From an uncultured Clostridia bacterium (GTDB taxonomy: Bacteria; Bacillota; Clostridia; TANB77; CAG-508): a stretch of DNA of 64,000 bases. The stretch covers positions 62,001-126,000 of the forward strand of contig CAPPGO010000001.1 of the NCBI GenBank assembly GCA_948678575.1, in the 5' to 3' direction. Shown here piece after piece: positions 24,905 through 35,493 of this stretch. Below the pieces are notes generated by a model, which made no database searches, was not told where the DNA came from, and saw nothing but the letters and a program-made list of their open reading frames with translations. Position 1 is the stretch's first letter. Each line of letters begins with the position of its first letter. Position numbers and translations under genes: made by a program.

Positions 24905-25679
24905 GTCCCAAAATCAAATCATTTACTTTAAATTTAAAATCATCAAAATTAAACTCATTAAATCTCACTATTCTAGGATTTATTTTTTCTAAAAACTTTT
25001 CTTCATTTTCATCTGTATATATTATTGCAAATTCGCCATCATTTACTTCTTCAAAGAAATCCTCTTCTTCTTCATAGACTTCTAATTCTAGATTATTTGT
25101 ATACGCAAATTTTACCATTTCTTTATATTCTTCTTTATGTTCAGATTTAGACATTAATACTTTTATATTATTGTCATTCCAAAAAACTAAATTTTCATTT
25201 GAACAAAAATATTCAAAATTTTGATAATCAAAATAATCTCCTATATAAATTATTTTATCAAAGTTACTGTTCTTTTCAATTATATCTTCCTCTAAATAAT
25301 TTTCATTATAATTCAAATATACATTTGGAAGCTTTATATCTTGCATAATTTCATAAAACAAAGTAAAAATACAATTGTTTATAATATGATAATTTAAAGT
25401 TACAAGCTTAATATGAATATTATTTCTTAATGCAGCTAATAATATTTGAATTGTCATTTCTGGATTACCTTTGCAAATTATCGCAATATGTTTTCCATTT
25501 AGTTCTTTATTATGTTTAATTTCACCATATCTACTAATAATTTTTACTACGTTTTCGAAATTAATTTGATTTAGATTTTCTGCTAATTCAGCTTGTACAG
25601 CTTCATGCAAAATATATTTACTTCTAATAATTGCATCTACTAACCTTTGTACAATGGCTTTATATTCACTATCAGTCAT
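24882..25679 (-). CDS. Hypothetical protein, aldehyde-dehydrogenase-like weak pattern
   Basis: 265 residues, acidic, cytoplasmic. The start, TDSEYKAIVQRLVDAIIRSKY, and the middle, GKHIAIICKGNPEMTIQILLAALRNNIHIKL, recall the coenzyme-binding arrangement of aldehyde dehydrogenases. There is no catalytic Cys motif, and the length is half that of the family. The C-terminal third is rich in Glu and Asp. I do not claim a function. AGAGGA lies before the ATG. The carAB promoter lies in its 3' end. Confidence 0.65.
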   Translation of the reverse strand: MTDSEYKAIVQRLVDAIIRSKYILHEAVQAELAENLNQINFENVVKIISRYGEIKHNKELNGKHIAIICKGNPEMTIQILLAALRNNIHIKLVTLNYHIINNCIFTLFYEIMQDIKLPNVYLNYNENYLEEDIIEKNSNFDKIIYIGDYFDYQNFEYFCSNENLVFWNDNNIKVLMSKSEHKEEYKEMVKFAYTNNLELEVYEEEEDFFEEVNDGEFAIIYTDENEEKFLEKINPRIVRFNEFNFDDFKFKVNDLILGLDFSVKV

Positions 25680-25781
25680 AGTTTTCCTCTTCTCTTTTGT
25701 AATTATAGTTGTAATTTATTTTGAAAATAATAATATTATAGAATATCTTTTTGCAATCCTTAATTGCATTTGAGTAAGCTT

Positions 25782-27614
25782 TTATAAACTTCTTTCATTT
25801 CTTTCTTTATTTGCTATATAATTTTCTCTTACTCTTTTTGACCATTTATCAGTATTTGCTTTATCAAATTGTATTTCTGGTCTTATTTTACTTATTTTTC
25901 TTTGTGTATTAATAGTCCAATCTGCTGTATGCATTGAACGCTCTACATACGGACTTTTAATTAAATCTTGCTTATTCTTTTTTTCAATAAATTCTTTTGC
26001 CATCTCAATTGGCATAATATATGTTGCATTTTCAACAGCTGGAATCAACTCACCCTTTTTATTTTTTCTATATTTAATATTACCAGCTTTATCTCTTGTA
26101 GTTTCATATAATTTTTCTAAAACAGCAATCTTTTTAGAAGGAATTATAAACATTTCATATCCATCTAATGAATTTCTTTTCTTACGATTAGTTTCACTAT
26201 CTTTTATGAAGCTTTCGCCTCTAACCTTTAATTTTTTTACTGCACCTAAACTTTTTAGATAATCAATTCTAACTTGTGGATCAATAGTAAGATTTGCTGC
26301 ATAGTGTTGAGCTTTTCCTGTACCTTCTCCTGACATTTCCACCAATTCATTTTCTTTACTATTTATAAGTTCATTAGTTTTAAAATCTTGAACTAATTGT
26401 TCTATATATTTTCTATCTTCTTCATTAATTATGCTTCTATTCTGCATGTATCCTAAATATTTCATAGAATTAGTATAATCAAATACATTATGTGTTAGAA
26501 GTTCTGATATATCTGTTATTATATCTTGTTTAGGTCTATCTTTATATGCTACTGCAATCATATTCCAATCTTGCTCAAAAGATGATTCTTCTGGCTCTAA
26601 TCCCTTTGTTTGAACCAAACTCTGCAAATCTTCAATTGACATTGCTTTAAAAACATATGCTTTAAATGCTAAACTGAAATCAGCTATTTTTTTGAATGTA
26701 TCCAAAGAAATTCTATTATTATTAAATAAAATTAATTTAGTCATTGGATCTACTTCTGGATCTTCTGCTACTTGCGTAAAATTACCTTTTTTATACACTC
26801 TTCTAATAAAATCTTCTTCTGAAATAACTCCATATTCCATAAAATCAACTGCTGATCTTTTTTCAATTTTTCCTTTTTCTATATGTTTCAATAAAATACT
26901 TTTTTGAGTTAATCCTTCTAAAATAGCATCTGATAATCCTTTGTTCGACATAGAGGTTATTAGTTCTACACTTCTTGCAAAATCTAATAATTCTCTTTCG
27001 CTATATCTAATTTTTTCTTGTCCACCATAAATTCCCGAACCAAAATATGTTCCTGATATTTCAGATAAAAATTTTTTATTTTTTTGATTATTACTATTAA
27101 AATGACCTGCTGAGATTAATATTATTCTAGCTAATTTATTTCTAATATCATCAACTGTTGTTGCCTCACCTTTTCCTATATCAGCTCTTATATCTGTTCC
27201 ACTAACAACTACATAATCTCCATTTTGAAAAAATAGTTCTTCATGTTTTTTTATAGGTTTATCTGTATTAGCTCTGTTTAAAGCTTGTAAAACCCTAGAA
27301 GCAGTGAAACCAATATATAGCATTAATTTATCTGCACTTATTTTGCTATGATTCTCTTTAAATATATCATTTATTCTTTTTGAGTTCCTTTTGGTTACTT
27401 CAACATCACTATTACCTTGAATTGCCTCTTCAAATGACTGTCCCATTTTTTCTTGAAGCATTTTATTATTTTCATCTTGAAGAGCTATACTGATTAAATT
27501 TCCTAATTCTGAATAATCTTTATTTTTTAATAAAAATAAAGCACAGTTTTGTGGTGTAATAAATTGAGCAAGCTCTGGATGATTTAAAATTTCCTTAACA
27601 GTTAACTTTTTCAT
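25782..27614 (-). CDS. Hypothetical cytoplasmic protein, 610 residues
   Basis: A long protein without membrane segments or signal peptide. The N-terminal ~100 residues are helical (VKEILNHPELAQFITPQNCALFLL). The middle has helical stretches with DFMEYGVISEEDFIRRVYKKGNF, a pattern seen in repeat-like helical proteins. The C-terminal part is basic (ETNRKKRNSLDGYEMFIIPSKKIAVLEKLY, then KYRKNKKGELIPA). I recognise no catalytic motif. It is next to yibE/F and an outer-membrane-facing DUF3298 protein on the same strand but with 12 to 17 bp spacing, so a three-gene transcript is likely. Its role is unknown. Confidence 0.7.
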   Translation of the reverse strand: MKKLTVKEILNHPELAQFITPQNCALFLLKNKDYSELGNLISIALQDENNKMLQEKMGQSFEEAIQGNSDVEVTKRNSKRINDIFKENHSKISADKLMLYIGFTASRVLQALNRANTDKPIKKHEELFFQNGDYVVVSGTDIRADIGKGEATTVDDIRNKLARIILISAGHFNSNNQKNKKFLSEISGTYFGSGIYGGQEKIRYSERELLDFARSVELITSMSNKGLSDAILEGLTQKSILLKHIEKGKIEKRSAVDFMEYGVISEEDFIRRVYKKGNFTQVAEDPEVDPMTKLILFNNNRISLDTFKKIADFSLAFKAYVFKAMSIEDLQSLVQTKGLEPEESSFEQDWNMIAVAYKDRPKQDIITDISELLTHNVFDYTNSMKYLGYMQNRSIINEEDRKYIEQLVQDFKTNELINSKENELVEMSGEGTGKAQHYAANLTIDPQVRIDYLKSLGAVKKLKVRGESFIKDSETNRKKRNSLDGYEMFIIPSKKIAVLEKLYETTRDKAGNIKYRKNKKGELIPAVENATYIMPIEMAKEFIEKKNKQDLIKSPYVERSMHTADWTINTQRKISKIRPEIQFDKANTDKWSKRVRENYIANKERNERSL

Positions 27615-27626
27615 AATTTTTTCCCT

Positions 27627-28889
27627 TTATATCTTTAAACTTCTTTTTCCTTCAATTTTATTTTCTGAAACAGTTTTATAAATCGTTTTTTTTCTGTTTA
27701 AGAATGAATATACAAAAGCTGTAATTGGTACTGTATATACAACTCCCATACTTCCAGCAATAGCTGATATAATTTCTTCTGCTATTGTTTCTTTATTTAA
27801 TATTTCTCCTAATTGCATGTCACAAGCTAAAAATAAAAGTATAAGTTTTAATGCTCCACCTACATAAGCTAAAATAAGTGTATTTGTCATAGTTCCTATA
27901 ACATCTTTTCCTATTGACATACCACTTTTAAATAATTCTTGCCATGTAATATCTTTTGTCTTATTTTTTATCTCATCTAAACTTGAAGCAATTGACATAC
28001 CAACATCCATACAAGCTCCTAATGCTGATACAACAATTCCTGCAAATATTAAATCTCTAAAATTAAATGTAACTGTTTTCATACTTATACTAAGCTGAAT
28101 TGCATCCTCGCAAGCACCAGAAAGTTTTGCTAAATAACTAAATATTGCTGCCATTACACCTGACATTACAACTCCACCCAATGTTCCTATTGCAGCAGTA
28201 ATTATTTTTCTACTTATTCCACCTATTACTAAGAAAGTAAGAACAATTATAACTGCTGATGTTCCAATTGATGTCCATATTGGATTGGCTCCATTAAAAA
28301 TTCCTCGTATTAAAATAAACCAAATACAAAGTATTGTTATTAAAAGTCCTATAACTGCTTTAATACCTTCTTTTCCACCAACTATAATAACACTTGCTAA
28401 GAAAACGAAAAACATTATATATATATATGTACCTCTTTGCACATCTTGAACAGTAACTGTAACTGTACCATCTGAATCTTTTGCAATTTGTGCTGTAACT
28501 TTATCGCCTTCTTTTAATTCATAAGCTAAAATTTTTCCATCTATATCATAAGAAAGTATATAACTTGTCTCATATTCTTTTGCTTCAAATTCTCCATCTA
28601 AAATTTCTATTTTTACATCTTGAACTGTATCTTCTACTGAACCAGTAGTAACTTTTTTTACTTCTCCTGCCTCTATTACTCTTGCTTTTGCCTCTATTAC
28701 TTCTGAATGTTTAGCAACTAATCCATCTTCTGTTCCCTCAGGATTTTCTGTATTTTTTTGTGCCTCTTGATTTTGAGTAGCATTAGAATCAGTAGCAGTA
28801 TTTCCTGTTTCAGTTGCATATATAACTCCCATATAACAATTTATCATTAGTACAAATGTGATTATTATTAGAGCTATTTTTTTTAGCAT
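27627..28889 (-). CDS. YibE/F-like membrane protein
   Basis: 420 residues. A signal-like N-terminus and an outer acidic domain of about 130 residues are followed by about eight membrane segments between 150 and 400 (YIYIMFFVFLASVIIVGGKEG, and AVIGLLITILCIWFILIRGIFNGANP). LGACMDVGMSIASSLDEI and GTMTNTLILAYVGGAL are typical YibE/F-family motifs. The function of the family is not established. It is translated after the DUF3298 protein (gap 16 bp) with AGGAGG in front. Confidence 0.85.
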   Translation of the reverse strand: MLKKIALIIITFVLMINCYMGVIYATETGNTATDSNATQNQEAQKNTENPEGTEDGLVAKHSEVIEAKARVIEAGEVKKVTTGSVEDTVQDVKIEILDGEFEAKEYETSYILSYDIDGKILAYELKEGDKVTAQIAKDSDGTVTVTVQDVQRGTYIYIMFFVFLASVIIVGGKEGIKAVIGLLITILCIWFILIRGIFNGANPIWTSIGTSAVIIVLTFLVIGGISRKIITAAIGTLGGVVMSGVMAAIFSYLAKLSGACEDAIQLSISMKTVTFNFRDLIFAGIVVSALGACMDVGMSIASSLDEIKNKTKDITWQELFKSGMSIGKDVIGTMTNTLILAYVGGALKLILLFLACDMQLGEILNKETIAEEIISAIAGSMGVVYTVPITAFVYSFLNRKKTIYKTVSENKIEGKRSLKI

Positions 28890-28905
28890 TTATATTCCTC
28901 CTAAA

Positions 28906-29793
28906 TTAGAAAATTACAATATCCATTTCATTAGTATAATCTTTGTTACCATAAGGATATAATACATAGACATATCCATCATCTGTAAGGAAATATGTAG
29001 TAGAATTTTCTACTTTATACATATCACTATTTAAATCTCTTTCATATAAATTTCCATATTCTGCTGCTATTATTTTAGCATTATTATATGCAGTTTTTAT
29101 CTCATTATCTATTTTACTTTGAACACTTTCCACAGTTTGTTCTTTAAGTTCTACAAGTTCTGCAAGTGTAACTTGTCTTTGAGCTGATAAACTATAATTA
29201 TAAGTTTTTATTGAAAGTTTTTCAGCTTTTTCTCCTTCTCTTAAAGAAGATTTAATAACAACTGATAAAATGTCATTATTTATGTATGCTGTATAAGTAA
29301 CATTATACACCGTATAAACTTCTTGTTGACGCATAACTTGATTTGCTTTATCATGAAATTCTGATATTATTGATTTAGTAATTTCTTTTGCTTTTTCAGT
29401 ATTTATATTTAAAAGTGGTATAATTGCATTTACACTAAAATAATTTTCATCTTCATTTTGTAATTTATACCCTGTATATATTAAATCTTTTGACTCATCT
29501 AACTTTGCTGTAACATTAACATTTTCACTATTTACTTTAAGTGAATTTGTAAATAATGTATTAAAATTCGCTTCTAATAATTGTAATTCCTCAGCTGTTT
29601 TTTCACTACTTGTATTTATTCCAATCATTAAAGGATCTGTTTCTGCATATTTATAAAAATATTGTGTATATATTCCAATTGAAATTGCCATAATACAAAG
29701 CATTGCAATTACAATAAAAAATATAAGTTTATTTGTTCCTGATAATTTACTAACGAATCTTCTCAAAGCTCTTTTTAATTCTAGCATATTCAT
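28906..29793 (-). CDS. Membrane-anchored DUF3298 (RsiV-like) protein
   Basis: 295 residues: a short basic N-terminus, one membrane segment at about 23-43 (LIFFIVIAMLCIMAISIGIY) and an outer domain. The stretch IKTYNYSLSAQRQVTLAELV, followed by a long helix and ENSTTYFLTDDGYVYVLYPYG, matches the DUF3298 fold, known from RsiV, the lysozyme-sensing anti-sigma factor. No sigma gene is next to it, so it is probably not an anti-sigma factor here. It is first in the transcript with yibE/F. Confidence 0.75.
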   Translation of the reverse strand: MNMLELKRALRRFVSKLSGTNKLIFFIVIAMLCIMAISIGIYTQYFYKYAETDPLMIGINTSSEKTAEELQLLEANFNTLFTNSLKVNSENVNVTAKLDESKDLIYTGYKLQNEDENYFSVNAIIPLLNINTEKAKEITKSIISEFHDKANQVMRQQEVYTVYNVTYTAYINNDILSVVIKSSLREGEKAEKLSIKTYNYSLSAQRQVTLAELVELKEQTVESVQSKIDNEIKTAYNNAKIIAAEYGNLYERDLNSDMYKVENSTTYFLTDDGYVYVLYPYGNKDYTNEMDIVIF

Positions 29794-29823
29794 CTCTATC
29801 CTTCCGTAGATATTTATATTATT

Positions 29824-29852
29824 TTTATATCATATTTTTATAATATAATCAA
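29824..29852 (-). promoter_or_regulatory. Promoter of the DUF3298/YibEF transcript
   Basis: Minus strand: TTGATT (29847-29852), 17 bp, TATAAA (29824-29829), 30 bp before the start. It is back to back with the DUF4364 promoter. Confidence 0.6.
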
Positions 29853-29881
29853 TTGTTTTTTATTATAAATCGTGTTATAAT
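29853..29881 (+). promoter_or_regulatory. Promoter of the DUF4364 gene
   Basis: TTGTTT (29853-29858), 17 bp, TATAAT (29876-29881), 25 bp before the TTG start. Confidence 0.65.
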
Positions 29882-29906
29882 ATTTTAAATCTAGGAGGTG
29901 CTTAAT

Positions 29907-30455
29907 TTGAAATTAAATTCGGATGACCAAACATTAGCTGAAAGTAAAATTTTGATTTTATATATTTTAAATAAAGTTGGAAAACCTATCTCTCACAATG
30001 AATTGCTAGAACTTGTCATTTCTATTTCTGATATGAACTATTTCTATTTTCAACAATTTTTACTTGATTTAATAGAAGACAATTATGTCATTTCTTTAAA
30101 AAAAGAAAATGATGATATTTACGAATTAACAGAAGATGGAAAAAACGCATTAGATTTAACTATTGATGTAATTCCTGGAATATTAAAATTAAGAGTGGAT
30201 AGTAAATTTACAGAAAATTTCAACACAATTAAGGATGAATTTTCAATAGTAGCAGAATATGCACCCGTTACGGAAACTGACTTTTCAGTAAAATGCAAAA
30301 TTATAGAAAATAATAATATTGTATTTAATTTAGAAGCTTATGCTGGTTCAAGAGAACAGGCAAAACAAATAGTAAATAATTGGAAAAAACATGCTATACA
30401 TATTTATCCAGAAATATTACATACATTAGTTGATGAAAGAGAAGAAGAAATTTAA
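29907..30455 (+). CDS. DUF4364 family protein
   Basis: 182 residues, the size and pattern of DUF4364, a family found almost only in Clostridia. An N-terminal winged-helix-like part spans residues 10-80 (ESKILILYILNKVGKPISHNELLELV, then QFLLDLIEDNYVI and YELTEDGKNAL). A C-terminal alpha-beta part follows. It may bind DNA, but the target is unknown. The start is TTG at 29907, eight bases after AGGAGG; the GTG at 29898 overlaps that site and is rejected. Confidence 0.85.
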   Translation: MKLNSDDQTLAESKILILYILNKVGKPISHNELLELVISISDMNYFYFQQFLLDLIEDNYVISLKKENDDIYELTEDGKNALDLTIDVIPGILKLRVDSKFTENFNTIKDEFSIVAEYAPVTETDFSVKCKIIENNNIVFNLEAYAGSREQAKQIVNNWKKHAIHIYPEILHTLVDEREEEI

Positions 30456-30476
30456 AGTTTTTATATGTTATTAATA

Positions 30477-30504
30477 AAAAAGTTCCGAAATTAATTGGAA
30501 CTTT
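30477..30504. terminator. Terminator between convergent genes
   Basis: AAAGTTCC pairs with GGAACTTT around GAAATTAATT, between the DUF4364 and RNA methyltransferase stops. Usable in both directions. Confidence 0.7.
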
Positions 30505-30508
30505 CTAT

Positions 30509-31294
30509 TTATCTTTTTGGTCTTATAGCTTCATATAAGATAACACTTGTTGCTACGGCGGCATTTAAACTCTCAGTTTTTCCTGGCATTGGTATTTTTA
30601 TTTTTTCATCTGCCAAATTTAATATTTCAGTTGAAACGCCATTTGCTTCATTTCCTATTACTATTGCTGATTTTTGATAATCTACATCATACATTAATTT
30701 ATCTGTTTTTAAATCTGTTGCATATACTTTTATTTTATGTTTTTTTAATTCTTTCAAAGTTTTAGTTAAATCTTCACATTCTATAACTTTTACTCTAAAA
30801 ATTGCTCCCATTGTAGAACGTACAACCTTAGGGTTATATTGGTCTGCGGTCCCCTTAGAAACTAAAATTTGACTTAAATTTATACTATCTGCTGTTCTCA
30901 AAATTGTTCCCATATTTCCTGGATCTTGAATATTATCTAAAACTAAAAATAAATTTTCTTTAAAATCAATTTGATTTTCTTCACTTGGATATTTTTCAAT
31001 GATAGCTAATATTCCTTGAGGATTTGTAACATCTGTCATTGTATTAAAAACTTTTTCATTTACATATACACAATCATATTTTGCAATTTCATAAAGTAAA
31101 TCACTTGGAATACTACTTTGTGTTTTACAATCATCACAAACTACAATTTGCTTTATAACAGCATCCTCTGCAATGGCTTCTTCTATCATTTTAATTCCTT
31201 CGACTAAAAATTCATCATATTCTTCTCTATATTTCTTTTCTTTTAGCTTTTTTACATGCTTTACAAATTCATTATCTTTACTTGTAATAATCAT
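30509..31294 (-). CDS. SpoU/TrmH-family RNA 2'-O-methyltransferase
   Basis: 261 residues. It transfers a methyl group from SAM to a ribose 2'-OH in rRNA or tRNA. The N-terminal ~95 residues are a substrate-binding domain (EFVKHVKKLKEKKYREEYDEFLVEG). The trefoil-knot core carries the three family motifs: LVLDNIQDPGNMGTILRTAD (~110), IVIGNEANGVS (~212) and IPMPGKTESLNAAVATSVILYE near the end. It resembles the YsgA/RlmB group of Firmicutes. The exact RNA target cannot be read. Confidence 0.9.
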   Translation of the reverse strand: MIITSKDNEFVKHVKKLKEKKYREEYDEFLVEGIKMIEEAIAEDAVIKQIVVCDDCKTQSSIPSDLLYEIAKYDCVYVNEKVFNTMTDVTNPQGILAIIEKYPSEENQIDFKENLFLVLDNIQDPGNMGTILRTADSINLSQILVSKGTADQYNPKVVRSTMGAIFRVKVIECEDLTKTLKELKKHKIKVYATDLKTDKLMYDVDYQKSAIVIGNEANGVSTEILNLADEKIKIPMPGKTESLNAAVATSVILYEAIRPKR

Positions 31295-31357
31295 AAAAAC
31301 TCCTTTTTAAATATTATTTGATTTTTTCAATTTATTATACCATATAATATATATTTC

Positions 31358-34300
31358 TTACTTCAAATGTTTCAAAAAATCTTGAATTTCAGCTAATATA
31401 TTTTTTATATTACTAATTTTAAATGTTATATATGGTTCTGTTGCTGGTGAAAATTTAATTCTATTTCTATAAATTTTCATTAATTTATCAATACAATCTA
31501 CATTAAATTTTTCTTTTTCAAAATGGAAAACTACATTCTCTAATCTTTGATTTATTTTCATAATATAAAGTTCTCTTGCAAGCATTTTTATTCTAGTAAT
31601 TTCTAGTAAATTTTCAATTTCTTTTGGCATTGTACCATATCTGTCTAAAATTTCATCTGTAACATTTTGTATATCTTCTTCTGTTCTACACAAAGCAATA
31701 TTTTGATAAATTTCAATTTTTTGACTAGCATTTTCAATATATTCATCTGGAATATAACTTGAAACATTTAAGTCAATTTGAACATCAATCTCTTCAATAA
31801 CTTCTTCACCTTTTATTTCTTTTACAACTTCATCTAAAAGCTTGCAATACATATCGTATCCTACTTGCTCCATATGTCCATGTTGAATTTCTCCAAGTAA
31901 ACTTCCAGCACCTCTTATTTCCAAATCTCTCATTGCTATTTTGAATCCAGAACCAAATTCTGTAAATTCTTTAATTGCTTTTAATCTCTTGTCTGCTACT
32001 TCTGACAATGCTTTATTTCGTTTATATGTTATATAGGCATAAGCTTGTTTGTCAGAACGACCAACTCTACCTCTAATTTGATAAAGTTGTGCTAAGCCTA
32101 ATCTATCAGCATTTTCCACTATAATAGTATTTGCATTAGGAATATCAATTCCACTTTCTAAAATTGTTGTACAAACAAGCACATTAGTTTTTTCCTCAAC
32201 AAAATCTTGCATTATGCTTTCAAGTTCGTTACCTGTCATTTTTCCATGAGCCACATCTACTTTTGCTTCTGGCACTAATTTTGAAATATCACTTGCTTTT
32301 TTTATAATTCCCTCAACATTATTATAAAGATAGAAAACTTGACCCCCACGCTCTAATTCCTTAGTAATTGCTTCCTTTATAACTTCTGTATCATATTCTA
32401 ATACATAAGTTTGAACTGGTATTCTGTTTTGCGGTGGTTCATATATAACAGACATATCTCTCATACCTACAACAGACATGTGTAAAGTTCTTGGAATTGG
32501 TGTAGCTGTCATTGTTAAAACATCTACACTATTTTTTAATTCTTTTACTTTTTCTTTATCTTTTACGCCAAAACGATGCTCTTCATCAATAATTAAAAGT
32601 CCTAAATTTTTAAATTTTACATCTTTACTCAAAACTCTATGAGTTCCTATAATTATATCTATTTCTCCCAGTTCTACTTTTTTTATTATATCTGCTTGCT
32701 CTTTTTTAGTTCTAAATCTGTTCAAAAGCTCTATGTGTATTGGATAATCTTTCATTCTTTTTCTAAATTCTTCATATTGTTGATTTGCTAGAATGGTAGT
32801 TGGAGCTAAATATATTACTTGCTTTTGATCCATACATGCTTTAAATGCTGCACGAATTGCTACTTCTGTTTTTCCATAACCAACATCACCACAAAGTAGT
32901 CTATCCATTGGTTTTGTGTTTTCCATATCTTTTTTGATTTCTTGAACACATCTTAATTGATCATCTGTTTCCACAAATTCAAAACTATCTTCAAATTCTT
33001 TTTGCCAAGGTGTATCTTTTGAAAAAGCATATCCTTCCATTTTTTGTCTTTTAGCATACAAATTAACCAATTCTTCTGCTACTTCTCTTAAATTATTCTT
33101 TACTCTTTCTTTTGCTTTTTCCCAGTCTTTTGAACCTAGTCTATTTATTTTAGGTGATGTCTTATCAGACCCTATATATTTTCTAATATTATCTAATGAA
33201 TCAGTTGGAACATATAGAACATCATCATCTTTATAGTTTATTTTTATATAGTCTTTTGTTACATTATCAGCCTTGATTGTTTGTACTCCAATGTACACAC
33301 CAATTCCATGTGTTTTATGAACAATATAATCTCCTACTTTTAAATCTGCAAAAACTATTTTTTCTCCCTCTTTAAAACTAGATGGAGCTCTTAGTTTTTT
33401 AGGTTTACTTTCAAATATTTCGGCAGTAGAAATAACTAAAAGATTCATTTCTAATATTTCAAATCCAGCAGATAAAGAGCCAGGAGTAATAACTATGGCT
33501 CCTTGCTCTAAATCATAATTCTCAATATTTTCTCTGTAATCGTTATTTATACCTTTTTCATACAAAAGACTAGACATCTTTTTACAGCCATCGGTGTTTC
33601 CAGCAAGGATTATTGTTTGTTTTCCCCTTTTAGTTGCTTCTTGTAATTCCTGAAACAATAAATCCATTGAACTACGAAAAAAGTTGACCTCCCTATAACC
33701 GAAGCTATATCCATTTCTTTTTGCATGCATACTTTGTTTATCTACAAAACCAATATCTTGTTTTTCAAGATATACTATTTGTTTATCTTCGAACTTACTT
33801 GAAATATTATAATAGTCTTTCATTTCAGTAAGCATTTCTGGTACAATTTTATTTCTTTCAATTAAATCTTGTTTTAAACTTTCGTTGTCTTTTGCTATAT
33901 TTTCTGCTCTTGCTTTTATTTTTTCTATTTCATCTATAAAAATTATATAATCATCATCTATATAGTCTAATAAAGTATTAGATTTTTCATAAAAACTATC
34001 AAAGTATTTATCTATTTTAGTAAGGAATTCTCCATTTTTGATAAGCTCAACATCTTCTTCAACTTTTTCTCTTACTGATTTTGTGTATTGCTTATCTAAA
34101 ATTCTATTACAAATTGTATTAACATCTGTTTCTAGCAAAAATTCATAAGCTGGATATATATCAGCATCTTCTAACATCTCAATTGTTCTTTGACTTGCAA
34201 TACTAAATTTTCTAATAGAATCAATTTCATCTCCCCAAAGTTCTATTCTAACACCATTATTTTTAGAAGTTGCTATATCGATTATTCCACCTCTTATACT

Positions 34301-34817
34301 AAATTGACCTTTACTTTCTATTAAATCATATCTTTCATATCCAAGTAAAACTAACTTTTCTTTTAATTCTTCTAAATTTAAAGTATCTCCTACTTTTAAA
34401 TTCATAACATTTTCGAATAAAGCTTCCTTAGTTATCATTTTTTGCATCATAGCTTCAATTGTAGTTACTATAATTTTTGTTTTGCCTTTGGCTATGTTAT
34501 TTAATACAGAAATTCTTTTATATAATAAATCTTTACTTTCAGCAATATAGTCAAAACTAACTGTATCTCTCTTTGGAAAAAATTTAACCTTCTCTCCAAA
34601 AAATTGTAAATCTTTAACTATTTTCTTTGCTTGAAGTTCATTATATGTAACTATACAAATTGGCTTTTCTGAATAAAATCTTGTTGAATATGCTAAATGT
34701 ACTTTTCCGTGCATCTGTTAATCCAGAAAGCATTATAGGTGTTGTACCTTTTTTAACTTCAAATATATAATCATTAAATTTTTTTATATTTGGAGTTATT
34801 TTGACAAGTGCATTCAT
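31358..34817 (-). pseudogene. mfd: Transcription-repair coupling factor with a 5' frame break
   Basis: The main frame (31358-34714) encodes 1118 residues and holds nearly all of Mfd: the RNA-polymerase-binding module VGDYIVHKTHGIGVYIG, helicase motifs CGDVGYGKTEVAIRAAF, IIDEEHRFGV and TATPIPRTL, and a full C-terminal TRCF domain. The true start is at 34817, after AAGGAG five bases upstream, in another frame: MNALVKITPNIKKFNDYIF, then GTTPIMLSGLTDA. The two frames join near 34700-34714 around GATGCACGG, where one base too many is present (3460 nt is one more than 1153 codons). If real, the product loses its first ~35 residues or is off; Mfd removes stalled RNA polymerase and recruits UvrA. An assembly error is quite possible. 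Confidence 0.8.
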
Positions 34818-34920
34818 ATAAGCTCCTTCCTATTATTAATTTTATAAAAGTGATATCTATTATATAATAAATTCCACATTTTTTCAATGTTTTGTGAATA
34901 ATTATAAGAAATATAGCAAA

Positions 34921-34955
34921 AAAATGAAGTCCTATTCGAACTAGGACTTCATTTT
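34921..34955 (-). terminator. Terminator of the 34989-35300 gene
   Basis: AAAATGAAGTCCTA pairs with TAGGACTTCATTTT, a 14-bp stem. On the minus strand it is followed by TTTTTTTGC. It lies 33 bp past the stop. Confidence 0.85.
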
Positions 34956-34988
34956 TATAGAAAGGTGGAGAGTTGGTCTATACTGCGC

Positions 34989-35300
34989 TTACCCATCAAG
35001 CAATTCTATTTCATACTGCACATAGTGTTTCTTAGCATTTGATATATACATTATATATAAGCCCTGTTCAGGTAATCTTATATTGATATAATGTTCTCTA
35101 CCATCTGCTTTAATTGGTTTTTTGTGTTTGATTTTATTTCTCTCATCTTTAAACACAATCTTACAATCCGATTTACTATGCACTCTATACCGTACTTTTA
35201 CTTTTGTATGTTCAATATAAATCTCATCAAGTACGCAAATTATATCGCCTAAAAAAGCTCCATATTTACCATTATCCTCAAAGTCAAATTTATAGTACAT
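34989..35300 (-). CDS. Small hypothetical protein, beta-rich
   Basis: 103 residues, no membrane segment or signal peptide. Alternating strands (YYKFDFEDNGKYGAFLGDIICVL, KVKVRYRVHSKSDCKIVFKD, REHYINIRLPEQGLYIMYIS) suggest an all-beta fold. I do not recognise it. The start at 35300 follows GGAGG at nine bases; the ATG at 35306 is too close. Composition is richer in GC than the neighbours, and it is a lone gene with a strong terminator, so it may be acquired. Confidence 0.6.
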   Translation of the reverse strand: MYYKFDFEDNGKYGAFLGDIICVLDEIYIEHTKVKVRYRVHSKSDCKIVFKDERNKIKHKKPIKADGREHYINIRLPEQGLYIMYISNAKKHYVQYEIELLDG

Positions 35301-35493
35301 TATCATATGCCTCCAATCTGACCTCGTCTCTCACCATTTTATCTCAATCACTATACTGTTTCTAGCAATTTTAAATAATTCGTATGAATATAATATCCAC
35401 AATTTAGATGTATTATAACATGGTTCTTTTTAAAAGTAAAACATTAATTCAATACTAATTTGTATATTAGTTGACAATTTCGCATTTTCATCA

